64,000 bases of DNA from Flavobacteriaceae bacterium UBA1903 (lineage in GTDB: Bacteria > Bacteroidota > Bacteroidia > Flavobacteriales > Flavobacteriaceae). This document shows positions 43,423-51,164 of this stretch, piece after piece. The stretch spans positions 1 to 64,000 of the forward strand of contig DDGL01000007.1 of NCBI GenBank assembly GCA_002337605.1, in the 5' to 3' direction. Made by a program: the position numbers and the translations under genes. The notes below the pieces were generated by a model that saw only the letters and a list, made by a program, of their open reading frames with translations, was not told where the DNA came from and did no database searches. Within the stretch, counting starts at the first letter, position 1. The number at the start of each line of letters is the position of its first letter.

Positions 43423-44373
43423 CTATTTTACAAATGGAATTTGGTTTCCTTGTAAGGTCTCTGCAACAGGTCTAAACTGCATGCCTAAATCTGTTCTGGC
43501 AAGCGAATTTTTATAAATGATAGCCGCTGGGTGTTTAGGCGCTTTATTATTGAGCAACAATGAAACATCTGATACTGCATACGATTCACTGGAAAGCAAA
43601 TAGTCTTTTCCGTGCAATCCATTTGTAGTGGCAGCTTTAAAAATTGCCTCAGCTACATCGCGAACATCTACAATGGCAAAAGCCACATCGGCATCGTACA
43701 GACTCTGAAAAAAATCATCTGGAGCTATGTTGTTCTTTATTAAAAACTGTACTCCTGTTGAAGTAGAGTCTTCTCTCTCTGAAAGCGATTTCCCCATCAC
43801 CATTACAGGGGAGACCGATGTAATTTCAAAAAACAGTTCAGGATTTTCTGCGATAAAATCCAGAACAGTCTGGTTGGCTATAAATTTTGCCTGCGCGTAG
43901 GGATGGCTTTCATTACTTGTAAAACGCTCATCGGTTTCGTCAAAAGTTTCCGTAGCGGTTTTGTTTGCAGCAGGTAGCGGGAAATTGGTGTTCCAGCCGG
44001 CAACCGAAGCTATTAAAACAACCTTCTTAATATTAGGGTTTTCAGAGACGGCTTCCAGAAAATTTTCTGTGCCTTGAATGGTAGGATCAAATAATTCTTT
44101 TTGAGCGTCTTCAAAATTTAATTGAAAAGGAGTACCGCCGTGAATTACAAGTTCACAATCTTCAATAAAAATTTTAAGAGCTTCCAGATTTTCAACCAGT
44201 AATTGACTAATAGTAAGATAATCACTATTTTTCAGTTGAAAGAGATGTTGGTATTTATTAGTGTTTCCAATGTCGGTTACCGAAACTTTTACAGTATATC
44301 CTTCGTCTAAAAATTTCTGAGTAACAAAGCTTCCTATAAAGCCAGAGCCCCCTATAATTCCAACTGTTTTCAT
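43423..44373 (-). CDS. Extended SDR family NAD(P)-dependent reductase/epimerase
   Basis: A 316-residue Rossmann protein: nucleotide-binding GGSGFIG (8-14), active-site Tyr159 and Lys163 (YAQAK), and the upstream Ser in LIASVAGW. The pattern suits the dihydroflavonol-reductase/cinnamyl-alcohol branch of extended SDRs. Substrate unknown. It is transcribed away from the propeller kinase; the shared region contains operator site 2 and a leftward -7-like box. Confidence 0.88.
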   Translation of the reverse strand: MKTVGIIGGSGFIGSFVTQKFLDEGYTVKVSVTDIGNTNKYQHLFQLKNSDYLTISQLLVENLEALKIFIEDCELVIHGGTPFQLNFEDAQKELFDPTIQGTENFLEAVSENPNIKKVVLIASVAGWNTNFPLPAANKTATETFDETDERFTSNESHPYAQAKFIANQTVLDFIAENPELFFEITSVSPVMVMGKSLSEREDSTSTGVQFLIKNNIAPDDFFQSLYDADVAFAIVDVRDVAEAIFKAATTNGLHGKDYLLSSESYAVSDVSLLLNNKAPKHPAAIIYKNSLARTDLGMQFRPVAETLQGNQIPFVK

Positions 44374-44494
44374 TGTTTTATCGTTTGGTTAGTATTTCAT
44401 TTTTAGTAAAGGATCGGGTGTAGGTTTACAATTTTGGGGAGCTATAGAATCTTGAGCATAACCTGATTTAACACGTACTCTTATTTTATGGTAA

Positions 44495-44502
44495 CCAAGG
44501 TA
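44495..44502 (-). promoter_or_regulatory. Candidate -7 box TACCTTGG of the SDR/NTF2 pair
   Basis: One mismatch to TAnnTTTG. It is 19 nt from the operator block at 44522-44545, the same geometry as at the giant-kinase operon. Confidence 0.45.
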
Positions 44503-44521
44503 CCGTTCCTCTAAGTATAAG

Positions 44522-44545
44522 TCAATCACACGTTAATGTGATTTT
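44522..44545. promoter_or_regulatory. Operator site 2: ATCACA-CGTTAA-TGTGAT
   Basis: Inverted repeat 44525-44542 in a block identical over 24 bases to site 1. It lies between divergent promoters. Its centre is about 42 bp upstream of the start expected from the rightward -7 box, a common activator position. Confidence 0.7.
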
Positions 44546-44561
44546 GGGCGCTCCCTTTTTG

Positions 44562-44569
44562 TATCTTTG
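44562..44569 (+). promoter_or_regulatory. -7 box TATCTTTG of the propeller kinase gene
   Basis: Perfect TAnnTTTG match. A transcript from here excludes the ATG at 44538 and supports the GTG at 44604. Confidence 0.65.
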
Positions 44570-44603
44570 GGAGTTCGAGGACTCAACTAACCATTCTCAT
44601 ACA

Positions 44604-47600
44604 GTGCAACTAGTTATAAAGAATACTATTTCTTTAATGTTTCTGCTTCTTCTGGCAGGGAGCATTGGCCTGCACGCTCAAAATTCATCTCAGATAGATA
44701 TATTGACCACCGAGGATGGATTACTGTTTAGAAATGTAGAGTCCATTGCACAAGATAAAACAGGCCGCATGTGGTTTGGTACTTCTCAAGGCCTTAACCG
44801 TTACGATGGTCATCGTTTTAAGGCATACACAAGTGATCTGGACAACCCTTTTTATGTAGAAAGTGAAGACATTCTAAACAGTATGTGGGCAGATCCGTCT
44901 GGAGATTATTTGTGGTTTATGGCGAATTATACCTTGTTTAGGTTAGACTTACGTACAGATGTCGTTACTAAATATGGTTCCGACTTTGGCATAAAAGGCG
45001 AAACGCGGGCTACCTATCTGGATTCTCAAGGGGTTTTATGGATTGTCACACAAGATGAACAGTTGTCCCGTGGTGCTGCTGAATTATTGCGACTTCAAAA
45101 AATTGAAAACAATACACTTATACAGGTAGATACACAGCGTATAGAGAGTAATAACTTCGTACAGCTGGCTGCAGATGCTAAAGGAACGATTTGGTGGGGT
45201 ACGGTAAACGGAGTTTTTCAATATACTGCTTCAGGAAAATTGATGCAATCTCAGGTTTTAGACACCTATATGTGGAATGATGATGAGATTCATTATACCC
45301 AATACTTTTTTGATCGCTGTAATAACCAATACTATTTTCCAAGATCTGAAGGCACCAATGGAGCGTATCTTTATAATCCCATCGATAGTAGCAGTGAGAA
45401 GGTTTTAGATGTTCCCGAACATGTGTACTGGGCTACTGAAGACCAGGCAAACAATATCTGGTTTGCAGGTAAAACGTCGTTATGGCGATTAACTTCAGAG
45501 GGTGTTGTTGAGGATTTTACAGAACAACTAAACAAGAAGTTAGATTTTTCGATGATCAAGGTCCTCTTTATAGATGCTGAAAATATTCTTTGGGTGGGCA
45601 CCGATAATGGATTACTGAAAGTACGAAGTACTAATAAATTGTTTTCGAACCTCTTTAGCTCCAAAAAGCAAGGATGGGGACATGCGATGCGTGGTCTGTT
45701 TGAAGGGGCAGATGGAAGCCTCTACGGGTATTGTGAAAGTAAAGATGCTATTTTTTATCTGAATCAATCGGGTGAAAGGGGAACGTTGGAGCTAAAAACT
45801 GAAAACGGCGAAGCAGTTATCCTTCAGTACACAGCTAATTTCTTTGTTCCGGACGAAGAAAAAAAAAATGTGTATACCGCAGCCAGAAGTTTGTTGAAAA
45901 TTAACCTGGAAACAGGTTTGGTTAAAAAAATTCCAGGGTTCGAGTCTAGTTTGAGAATGTATGGTTCTAACCCTATTTTTAAACTGAAGGACGGAAGGTT
46001 CCTTTTTGGCTATTCATTATCCAGATTAACCTTGTTTGATCCTAAGACCGGGGAAAGTGAGAAGGTTTTTAAAAATGTAGAAGGAACAGAAGACATTTCA
46101 GATTTAAAATATTTTGAACCCAGTAAAGAAGAAAATATCGTTTGGATAGCTACCGAAAAAGATGGCTTGCTTAAAATAAATCTGGAGGGGAGCATCGAAT
46201 CACAATTTAAGAGTACAACTACCCCTGGTTTATCAAAAAACTACTTGCTTATTGTGGAAGAAGATGAAGAGGGTAGTTTGTGGATAGGAACCTATGGCGG
46301 CGGATTGAATCATCTTTCAGCAGATGAAAAAACAGTCAAGACGTATAAAAAAACAGTTGGTCTGGCAGATGATAATGTGGTAGGAATCTTAAGAGACGCA
46401 AAACAAAATCTTTGGGTTAGCACGTATAATGGACTCTCTTACTTTGATACGGAAGCAGAAACATTTCAGAATTTTTATGTCGAGGATGGGGTTTCACACA
46501 ACGAGTTTAATTATGCAAGTTTGCTCAAGGATAGTCAGGGGGCGTTTTATTTTGGGGGTATGAACGGGGTGAATATGTTTTCTTCAGATAAACTTTTGAA
46601 TCAAGCTGCGGCGCCCAATCTTGTATTTGCAGGCATTTCTGGATACAATAGTAACCAGAAAGTTTCCTTTGAGATTGACCAGAGTTATAAAAAGGGTACT
46701 CACGTAAGCATTTCACCCTACGATCAGTATTTTCAAGTGGAATGGGCCCTGCCAAGCTACTTTCAGAATAAAAAAAATACCTATCACACAAAACTGGAAG
46801 GTTTTGAAGATACCTGGTTTTCACAAGGGAATACAGCATCGGTTAGATACAACAAACTGCCAGCCGGGGAATATTTCTTAAAAATTAAAGGAGCCGATGC
46901 CCGAGGAAACCAAACCAGTTCTGTATTATCGATTCCCATAACCGTGCGCCAGTTTTTTTATAAAAAATGGTGGTTTATTGCACTCGTATTACTTTTAAAT
47001 GTAGCAATTATTTATGCCATTTTTAAATGGAGATTGCAACAGCTTCTTGCTTTAGAACGTTTGCGAACTAAAATTTCCAGTGATCTACACGACGATGTGG
47101 GCTCCTTGCTTTCAGGATTGGCTATGCAAACAGAACTCATGGAAATGAATGCAAGCCAGGAAGACAAAACAAAACTTCAAAAAATAGCAGGTATCAGCCG
47201 AAATGCCATCTCCCAGATGCGCGACCTGGTCTGGAGTATCGATAACCGCCGTAGTACCAGTAACGATTTAATAGAACGCATGCACGAGCTGGCTGAAGAG
47301 TTACTGTTACCGCAAGATATATCCTTTCATATAGACAGTGGTGGCATAGACCAACGCAATAAAAATCTGCCTCCTCAAATAAAGCAGAACCTTTTTTTAA
47401 TTTACAAAGAAGCCATCACCAATTTACTGAAACATAGCGACGCATCCCATATGCAAGTATCTATTGTAAATCATGTGCGAAGCTGTCAATTTGTTATCAA
47501 GGACAATGGAAGTTTAAAAGAAGCATATACCTCTACAGGTCTGGGCTTGGAAAATATGCAGTTACGTGCCGAAGCCATAGGAGGGACGATTACTTTTGAA

Positions 47601-47648
47601 ACTACAGCAGGGTTCACTATTATTTTGATGTTGCCCTTTACCCTCTAA
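44604..47648 (+). CDS. Propeller/Y_Y_Y histidine kinase (HisKA_3 type)
   Basis: I place the start at GTG 44604, which gives a good signal peptide (QLVIKNTISLMFLLLLAGSIGLHAQ). An in-frame ATG at 44538 lies inside the operator and upstream of the -7 box; ATG 44637 is an alternative. 1014 residues: periplasmic two-component propeller repeats about 30-690 (TGRMWFGTSQGLNRYDG, ILWVGTDNGLLK, SLWIGTYGGGLNHL), Y_Y_Y domain about 695-775 (LEGFEDTW...NKLPAGEYFLKIKGAD), one membrane helix, HisKA_3 with phospho-His829 (SDLHDDVGSLLSG) and a HATPase (GLGLENMQLRAEAIGG). The response regulator gene follows 75 bp downstream. Confidence 0.92.
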   Translation: MQLVIKNTISLMFLLLLAGSIGLHAQNSSQIDILTTEDGLLFRNVESIAQDKTGRMWFGTSQGLNRYDGHRFKAYTSDLDNPFYVESEDILNSMWADPSGDYLWFMANYTLFRLDLRTDVVTKYGSDFGIKGETRATYLDSQGVLWIVTQDEQLSRGAAELLRLQKIENNTLIQVDTQRIESNNFVQLAADAKGTIWWGTVNGVFQYTASGKLMQSQVLDTYMWNDDEIHYTQYFFDRCNNQYYFPRSEGTNGAYLYNPIDSSSEKVLDVPEHVYWATEDQANNIWFAGKTSLWRLTSEGVVEDFTEQLNKKLDFSMIKVLFIDAENILWVGTDNGLLKVRSTNKLFSNLFSSKKQGWGHAMRGLFEGADGSLYGYCESKDAIFYLNQSGERGTLELKTENGEAVILQYTANFFVPDEEKKNVYTAARSLLKINLETGLVKKIPGFESSLRMYGSNPIFKLKDGRFLFGYSLSRLTLFDPKTGESEKVFKNVEGTEDISDLKYFEPSKEENIVWIATEKDGLLKINLEGSIESQFKSTTTPGLSKNYLLIVEEDEEGSLWIGTYGGGLNHLSADEKTVKTYKKTVGLADDNVVGILRDAKQNLWVSTYNGLSYFDTEAETFQNFYVEDGVSHNEFNYASLLKDSQGAFYFGGMNGVNMFSSDKLLNQAAAPNLVFAGISGYNSNQKVSFEIDQSYKKGTHVSISPYDQYFQVEWALPSYFQNKKNTYHTKLEGFEDTWFSQGNTASVRYNKLPAGEYFLKIKGADARGNQTSSVLSIPITVRQFFYKKWWFIALVLLLNVAIIYAIFKWRLQQLLALERLRTKISSDLHDDVGSLLSGLAMQTELMEMNASQEDKTKLQKIAGISRNAISQMRDLVWSIDNRRSTSNDLIERMHELAEELLLPQDISFHIDSGGIDQRNKNLPPQIKQNLFLIYKEAITNLLKHSDASHMQVSIVNHVRSCQFVIKDNGSLKEAYTSTGLGLENMQLRAEAIGGTITFETTAGFTIILMLPFTL

Positions 47649-47649
47649 T

Positions 47650-47667
47650 ATCACACAAAGATGTGAT
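47650..47667. promoter_or_regulatory. Operator site 3: ATCACA-CAAAGA-TGTGAT
   Basis: Same arms and spacing as sites 1 and 2, different spacer. It lies between the kinase stop and the regulator start. A -7-like TAACTTTA follows at 47689-47696, 22 bp from the repeat. Confidence 0.62.
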
Positions 47668-47723
47668 GTAATACGTTTTATTATCGTGTAACTTTACACA
47701 ATTTCAATAGCTTACGTCAAAAA

Positions 47724-48356
47724 ATGAATCCCATCCGGTTAGCAATCATAGAAGATGAAGTATTGATTCAGGAAAGTTTGAAAACTTTTTTTGATTCGGT
47801 AGCACATATAGTTTGTTTAACTGTTTCGGCTAGTGTGGAAGATTTTTTAAAAAAGCTGCCCGAGCTAGAAATCCTTCCAGATGTACTCTTATTGGATATT
47901 AATTTATTGGGAATGACAGGTATAGAAGGCATCCCGTTATTATTACATGAAATGCCCGAAGTAGACATTATCATGCTCACCACCTTTGAAGATAACGACA
48001 GCATTTTTAAAGCGCTTTGCGCAGGTGCGTGTTCTTACTTATCTAAAAAGACCCCGCTGAAAAAAATACAGGAAGCGGTAGAAGTAGTGCGGGAGGGAGG
48101 TTCCTATATGTCGCCTTCCATTGCACGAAAGATTGTAACCCATTATGCTCCCAAAACTACCAGACAAAACGTACTCTCTCCTCGTGAGGCCGATGTGGTG
48201 AAAGGCATTGTAGCTGGCAAAAGCTATAAAATGATCGCAGACGACCTGTTTGTTTCCATAAATACGGTACGCACACACATTAAAAACATCTATAAAACAC
48301 TGGGTATTAATAGTAAGGCGGAGTTGATTAAAAAATCTTATGACGGCGAAGTTTGA
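47724..48356 (+). CDS. NarL/LuxR-type response regulator
   Basis: A 210-residue protein: receiver 1-122 with phosphoacceptor Asp58 (LLLDINLLGMTG), acidic E10-D11-E12, Thr near 85 (MLTTFED) and Lys near 108 (SKKTPL); LuxR-type HTH about 145-205 (LSPREADVVKGIVAGKSYKMIADDL, SINTVRTHIKNIYKTLGI). It is the obvious partner of the preceding HisKA_3 kinase. NarL-type regulators bind inverted repeats, so it is the best candidate in the window to bind the three ATCACA-N6-TGTGAT sites, one of which precedes its own gene. Confidence 0.94.
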   Translation: MNPIRLAIIEDEVLIQESLKTFFDSVAHIVCLTVSASVEDFLKKLPELEILPDVLLLDINLLGMTGIEGIPLLLHEMPEVDIIMLTTFEDNDSIFKALCAGACSYLSKKTPLKKIQEAVEVVREGGSYMSPSIARKIVTHYAPKTTRQNVLSPREADVVKGIVAGKSYKMIADDLFVSINTVRTHIKNIYKTLGINSKAELIKKSYDGEV

Positions 48357-48618
48357 TGGGGGATTGGGTGACCAGTTATATTGCAAATAATAGCGAACCT
48401 TTAATTGGATAAGAAGACATTACAGCATTCGCTAGCGCGTTCATAGTTGCTTTTCCTGATATAAAATATACTATGGAAAGCGTACTGCTAAACTCACTGA
48501 AACATATTGTGTTGGAATCCATTAAAGTATTCCTTGCCAATGCGTTTTACTCCGGCTATACGTAAGCATACACTAGCAATTAACTACATTTTTAACTAAC
48601 TAAACCACTATAAATAAT
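48357..48618. other. Intergenic region without recognisable gene
   Basis: 262 bp between the regulator and the M28 peptidase. No convincing reading frame, strong hairpin or perfect -7 box was seen. Confidence 0.5.
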
Positions 48619-50172
48619 ATGAAAACTTTCACTAAAATTTTTATCACAGCATTACTTTTTGCAGGGTTCTCTGCAACAAGTCAAACAACTTCTCAAGCAC
48701 TTTCTAAAATTAATACAGAAGGTTTTCAAAAATCGCAGGTCATGAATCTTGTTTCAGACCTATCAGATGTGTATGGTCCTCGGTTATCGGGAACGAATCA
48801 ATATTTTACAGCTGCCGAATGGGCAAAGAAAACCATGGAAAATTGGGGAATGGACACCGTCTACTTTGAAAAGTATTGTGACGATTGTATGGGTTGGGAG
48901 GTAACATCGTTTAATGTAGAAATGACAGCACCTGCCTATATGAAAATTCAAGCCTATCCGTATGCCTGGACAGAAAGCTCGAAGGGTGTGCAAACAGGAG
49001 ATTTGATTTGGATTGAAAATCATGCCGATTTAGAAAAGGTAAAAAAGCAATGGAGTGGAAAATTGCAGGGAAAAACGGTACTCATAGGATCGGCTCCAGA
49101 GCAAAATTTGTTGTTTGATGCACTTTCTAACCGATTTACGGAAGAACAGATTGGAGAAGCAGAAAAGTCGATTGTACCTACACCAAGTAATCCTTTAAGC
49201 CATAATGCTGGAGATATGGATTTAATTGGAAATTTAGATCTTATATTCGATAGTATGGTGAGAAAAGATGATGCCTTTTTTGCATTTTTAAAAGTTGAAG
49301 GTGCCAAGAGTATGTTAGGAACTACTCCTTTTTTTCCAGGGGTAATTCATCCAAGTGGCACCTATAATTTTAGGGAAAGTGATGAAAAACCAATTCCCTA
49401 TTTTGCAATTTCACCAGAAAGTTTCGGGAAATTAAAACGGTTAATTGATAGGAAAATCACCCCGAAAATTAAATTTCATTTAGATTCTAAATTATATTTA
49501 AACCCTAAGAATAATGTAAATATTATTGGAGAAATAACCGGCTCCGACCCAAAATTAAAAGATGAAGTGGTGATGATAGGTGCTCATTTCGACTCATGGC
49601 ATCCGGCATCAGGAGCAACCGATAATGGAGCAGGTTCTGCAGTGATGATGGAAGTGATGCGCATACTAAAAGCTTCTGGGGTACAACCCAAGCGTACGAT
49701 AAGAATAGCACTTTGGGGAGGTGAAGAACAAGCGTTTGTAGGTTCTATGGCGTATGCAGAAAAGCACTACGGAAAAGTAAAAGAAAAAACTCGAAAAAAA
49801 GAAGTTGAAAAAATTTCAGCCTACCTTAATATGGATAATGGTGCTGGCCAAATGCGAGGTATTTATTTACAAGGAAACGAAGCGGTAAGAACTATTTTTG
49901 AGGATATGTTAGCACCGTACACTCATTTAGATGTAAATAATCTAACCATTCAAAACACAGACTTTACAGATCATGATGTTTTTGATTATTACAAAATACC
50001 AGGATTTCAAATCATTCAAGATCCTTTAAACTATAATACAGTAACACATCATACCAATTTAGATGCTTTAGAGTATGTTCCAAAACGCGATATGATGATA
50101 AATGCGACAGTAATTGCAGCATTGGTTTATCAAATTGCCCAGTTGGATGAACGTTTACCGAGGGAAGAGTAA
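48619..50172 (+). CDS. Exported M28 family zinc aminopeptidase
   Basis: A 517-residue protein: signal peptide (to about 22, FSATSQ), a PA-like inserted segment (about 125-260), and an M28 catalytic domain (about 300-505). Zinc ligands and catalytic residues are visible: His323 and nearby Asp325 (GAHFDSW), bridging Asp335 (GATDNGAGS), Glu369-Glu370 (WGGEEQAFVGS), Asp in YLNMDNGAG, and His in THHTNLD. It releases N-terminal amino acids from peptides in the periplasm. There is no T9SS domain. It is monocistronic. Confidence 0.93.
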   Translation: MKTFTKIFITALLFAGFSATSQTTSQALSKINTEGFQKSQVMNLVSDLSDVYGPRLSGTNQYFTAAEWAKKTMENWGMDTVYFEKYCDDCMGWEVTSFNVEMTAPAYMKIQAYPYAWTESSKGVQTGDLIWIENHADLEKVKKQWSGKLQGKTVLIGSAPEQNLLFDALSNRFTEEQIGEAEKSIVPTPSNPLSHNAGDMDLIGNLDLIFDSMVRKDDAFFAFLKVEGAKSMLGTTPFFPGVIHPSGTYNFRESDEKPIPYFAISPESFGKLKRLIDRKITPKIKFHLDSKLYLNPKNNVNIIGEITGSDPKLKDEVVMIGAHFDSWHPASGATDNGAGSAVMMEVMRILKASGVQPKRTIRIALWGGEEQAFVGSMAYAEKHYGKVKEKTRKKEVEKISAYLNMDNGAGQMRGIYLQGNEAVRTIFEDMLAPYTHLDVNNLTIQNTDFTDHDVFDYYKIPGFQIIQDPLNYNTVTHHTNLDALEYVPKRDMMINATVIAALVYQIAQLDERLPREE

Positions 50173-50261
50173 TAAAAAGGCATTTGAAGCACTTACTCTT
50201 TTAGTTGAAGACAGTGCATTTTGCAAATCTATTTAATTGAAAAAAACTTAAAAAACTCTCC

Positions 50262-50792
50262 ATGCTGTACTATTGGCTACATTTAATGTATTTGTATTTA
50301 GGGTCAAGATTTTTTTGGAAGAAAGTATCCATAGAAGATGATCTCTCACGAACAAGACGTGTTAATATTCTAGATTGTGACGCGCTAAATTATATGGCAA
50401 ATTCTAAGTACTTCTACTATATGGACTTTATTAGATACGAGGTTCTTTTAAGGTCAAAATTATACGATACCACATTTAAAAAAGGCATGTTTCCCGTAAT
50501 TGGTTCGCAAAAATTTATCTATAAAAAACCATTAAAACGCTGGAGCAAATTTACGATTACACTTATTTTAGAAGGGTGGGATGATAAGTGGGTGTACCAT
50601 CGTCAGGTTTTTAAACGAAAAGGAGAAGTATATGCTATTGGATTCACTAAAGTTGCTTTTTGGAAACATAGAAGAGCACAGGATATGCGAAAAATAATAG
50701 CTGCAAGTGGAGCACTGCATAAGGAGATGGATCCGCCCACTACAATTTTACGGCTTTTTGAAAGTGATTACAGCATCATTAAAAGTACTTAA
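50262..50792 (+). CDS. THEM6-like hotdog thioesterase family protein
   Basis: A 176-residue protein with a hydrophobic N-terminus (LYYWLHLMYLYLGS) and a 4HBT_2-type hotdog domain: RRVNILDCDALNYMANSKYFYYMDFIRYEVL matches the THEM6/acyl-CoA thioesterase pattern (Asp then Met-Asn on the central helix), followed by IGSQKFIYKKPLKRWSKFTITLILEGWDDKWVYHRQVF. A hydrolase acting on long-chain acyl-CoA is likely but not proven. The gene follows the peptidase by 89 bp. Confidence 0.82.
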   Translation: MLYYWLHLMYLYLGSRFFWKKVSIEDDLSRTRRVNILDCDALNYMANSKYFYYMDFIRYEVLLRSKLYDTTFKKGMFPVIGSQKFIYKKPLKRWSKFTITLILEGWDDKWVYHRQVFKRKGEVYAIGFTKVAFWKHRRAQDMRKIIAASGALHKEMDPPTTILRLFESDYSIIKST

Positions 50793-51164
50793 TTGAATGA
50801 AGTCTTTTTTAAATTTGAGCACTTAGGTAGGTGTACTTAGCCATTATAAAATTTGCTATGGTATGCGTTAGGGGTTCAGCAGAATGTTTAAGTTTTTTAT
50901 AATGTCTCCTCGACCGTAGTCGAAAGGTTGAGACATTATAAAAAGCGAGTAGCGAACGTCCGACCCTTTTCGGGGAATGCCCAACTTTTTAAAAGTTCAA
51001 ATTGTCAATAACAATCTTGCAGGTAATTAACTCTTTTCACTGCCAACTGCTACCGCATAAAATCTACTAAATCTGTCACCCTGTCAGTCCCTTCCTCTTG
51101 GCACATTCCTTGACTTATAGTAGGCGTAATAAAAATTTCAAATTAAAAATATAACACTAATAAT
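50793..51164. other. Intergenic region upstream of dnaK with inverted repeat
   Basis: 372 bp. TTTTATAATGTCTC near 50897 and GAGACATTATAAAA ending near 50943 form a 14-bp perfect stem around a GACCGTAGTCGAAAGG loop, which contains the GTAGTCGAA wording of the repeat at 10105. No CIRCE element or perfect -7 box precedes dnaK, and no gene was found. Confidence 0.5.

Noticed and set aside
44538..44603. Upstream ATG start for the propeller kinase
   Set aside because: It lies inside the operator and upstream of the -7 box at 44562; the 22 added residues do not look like a signal peptide.
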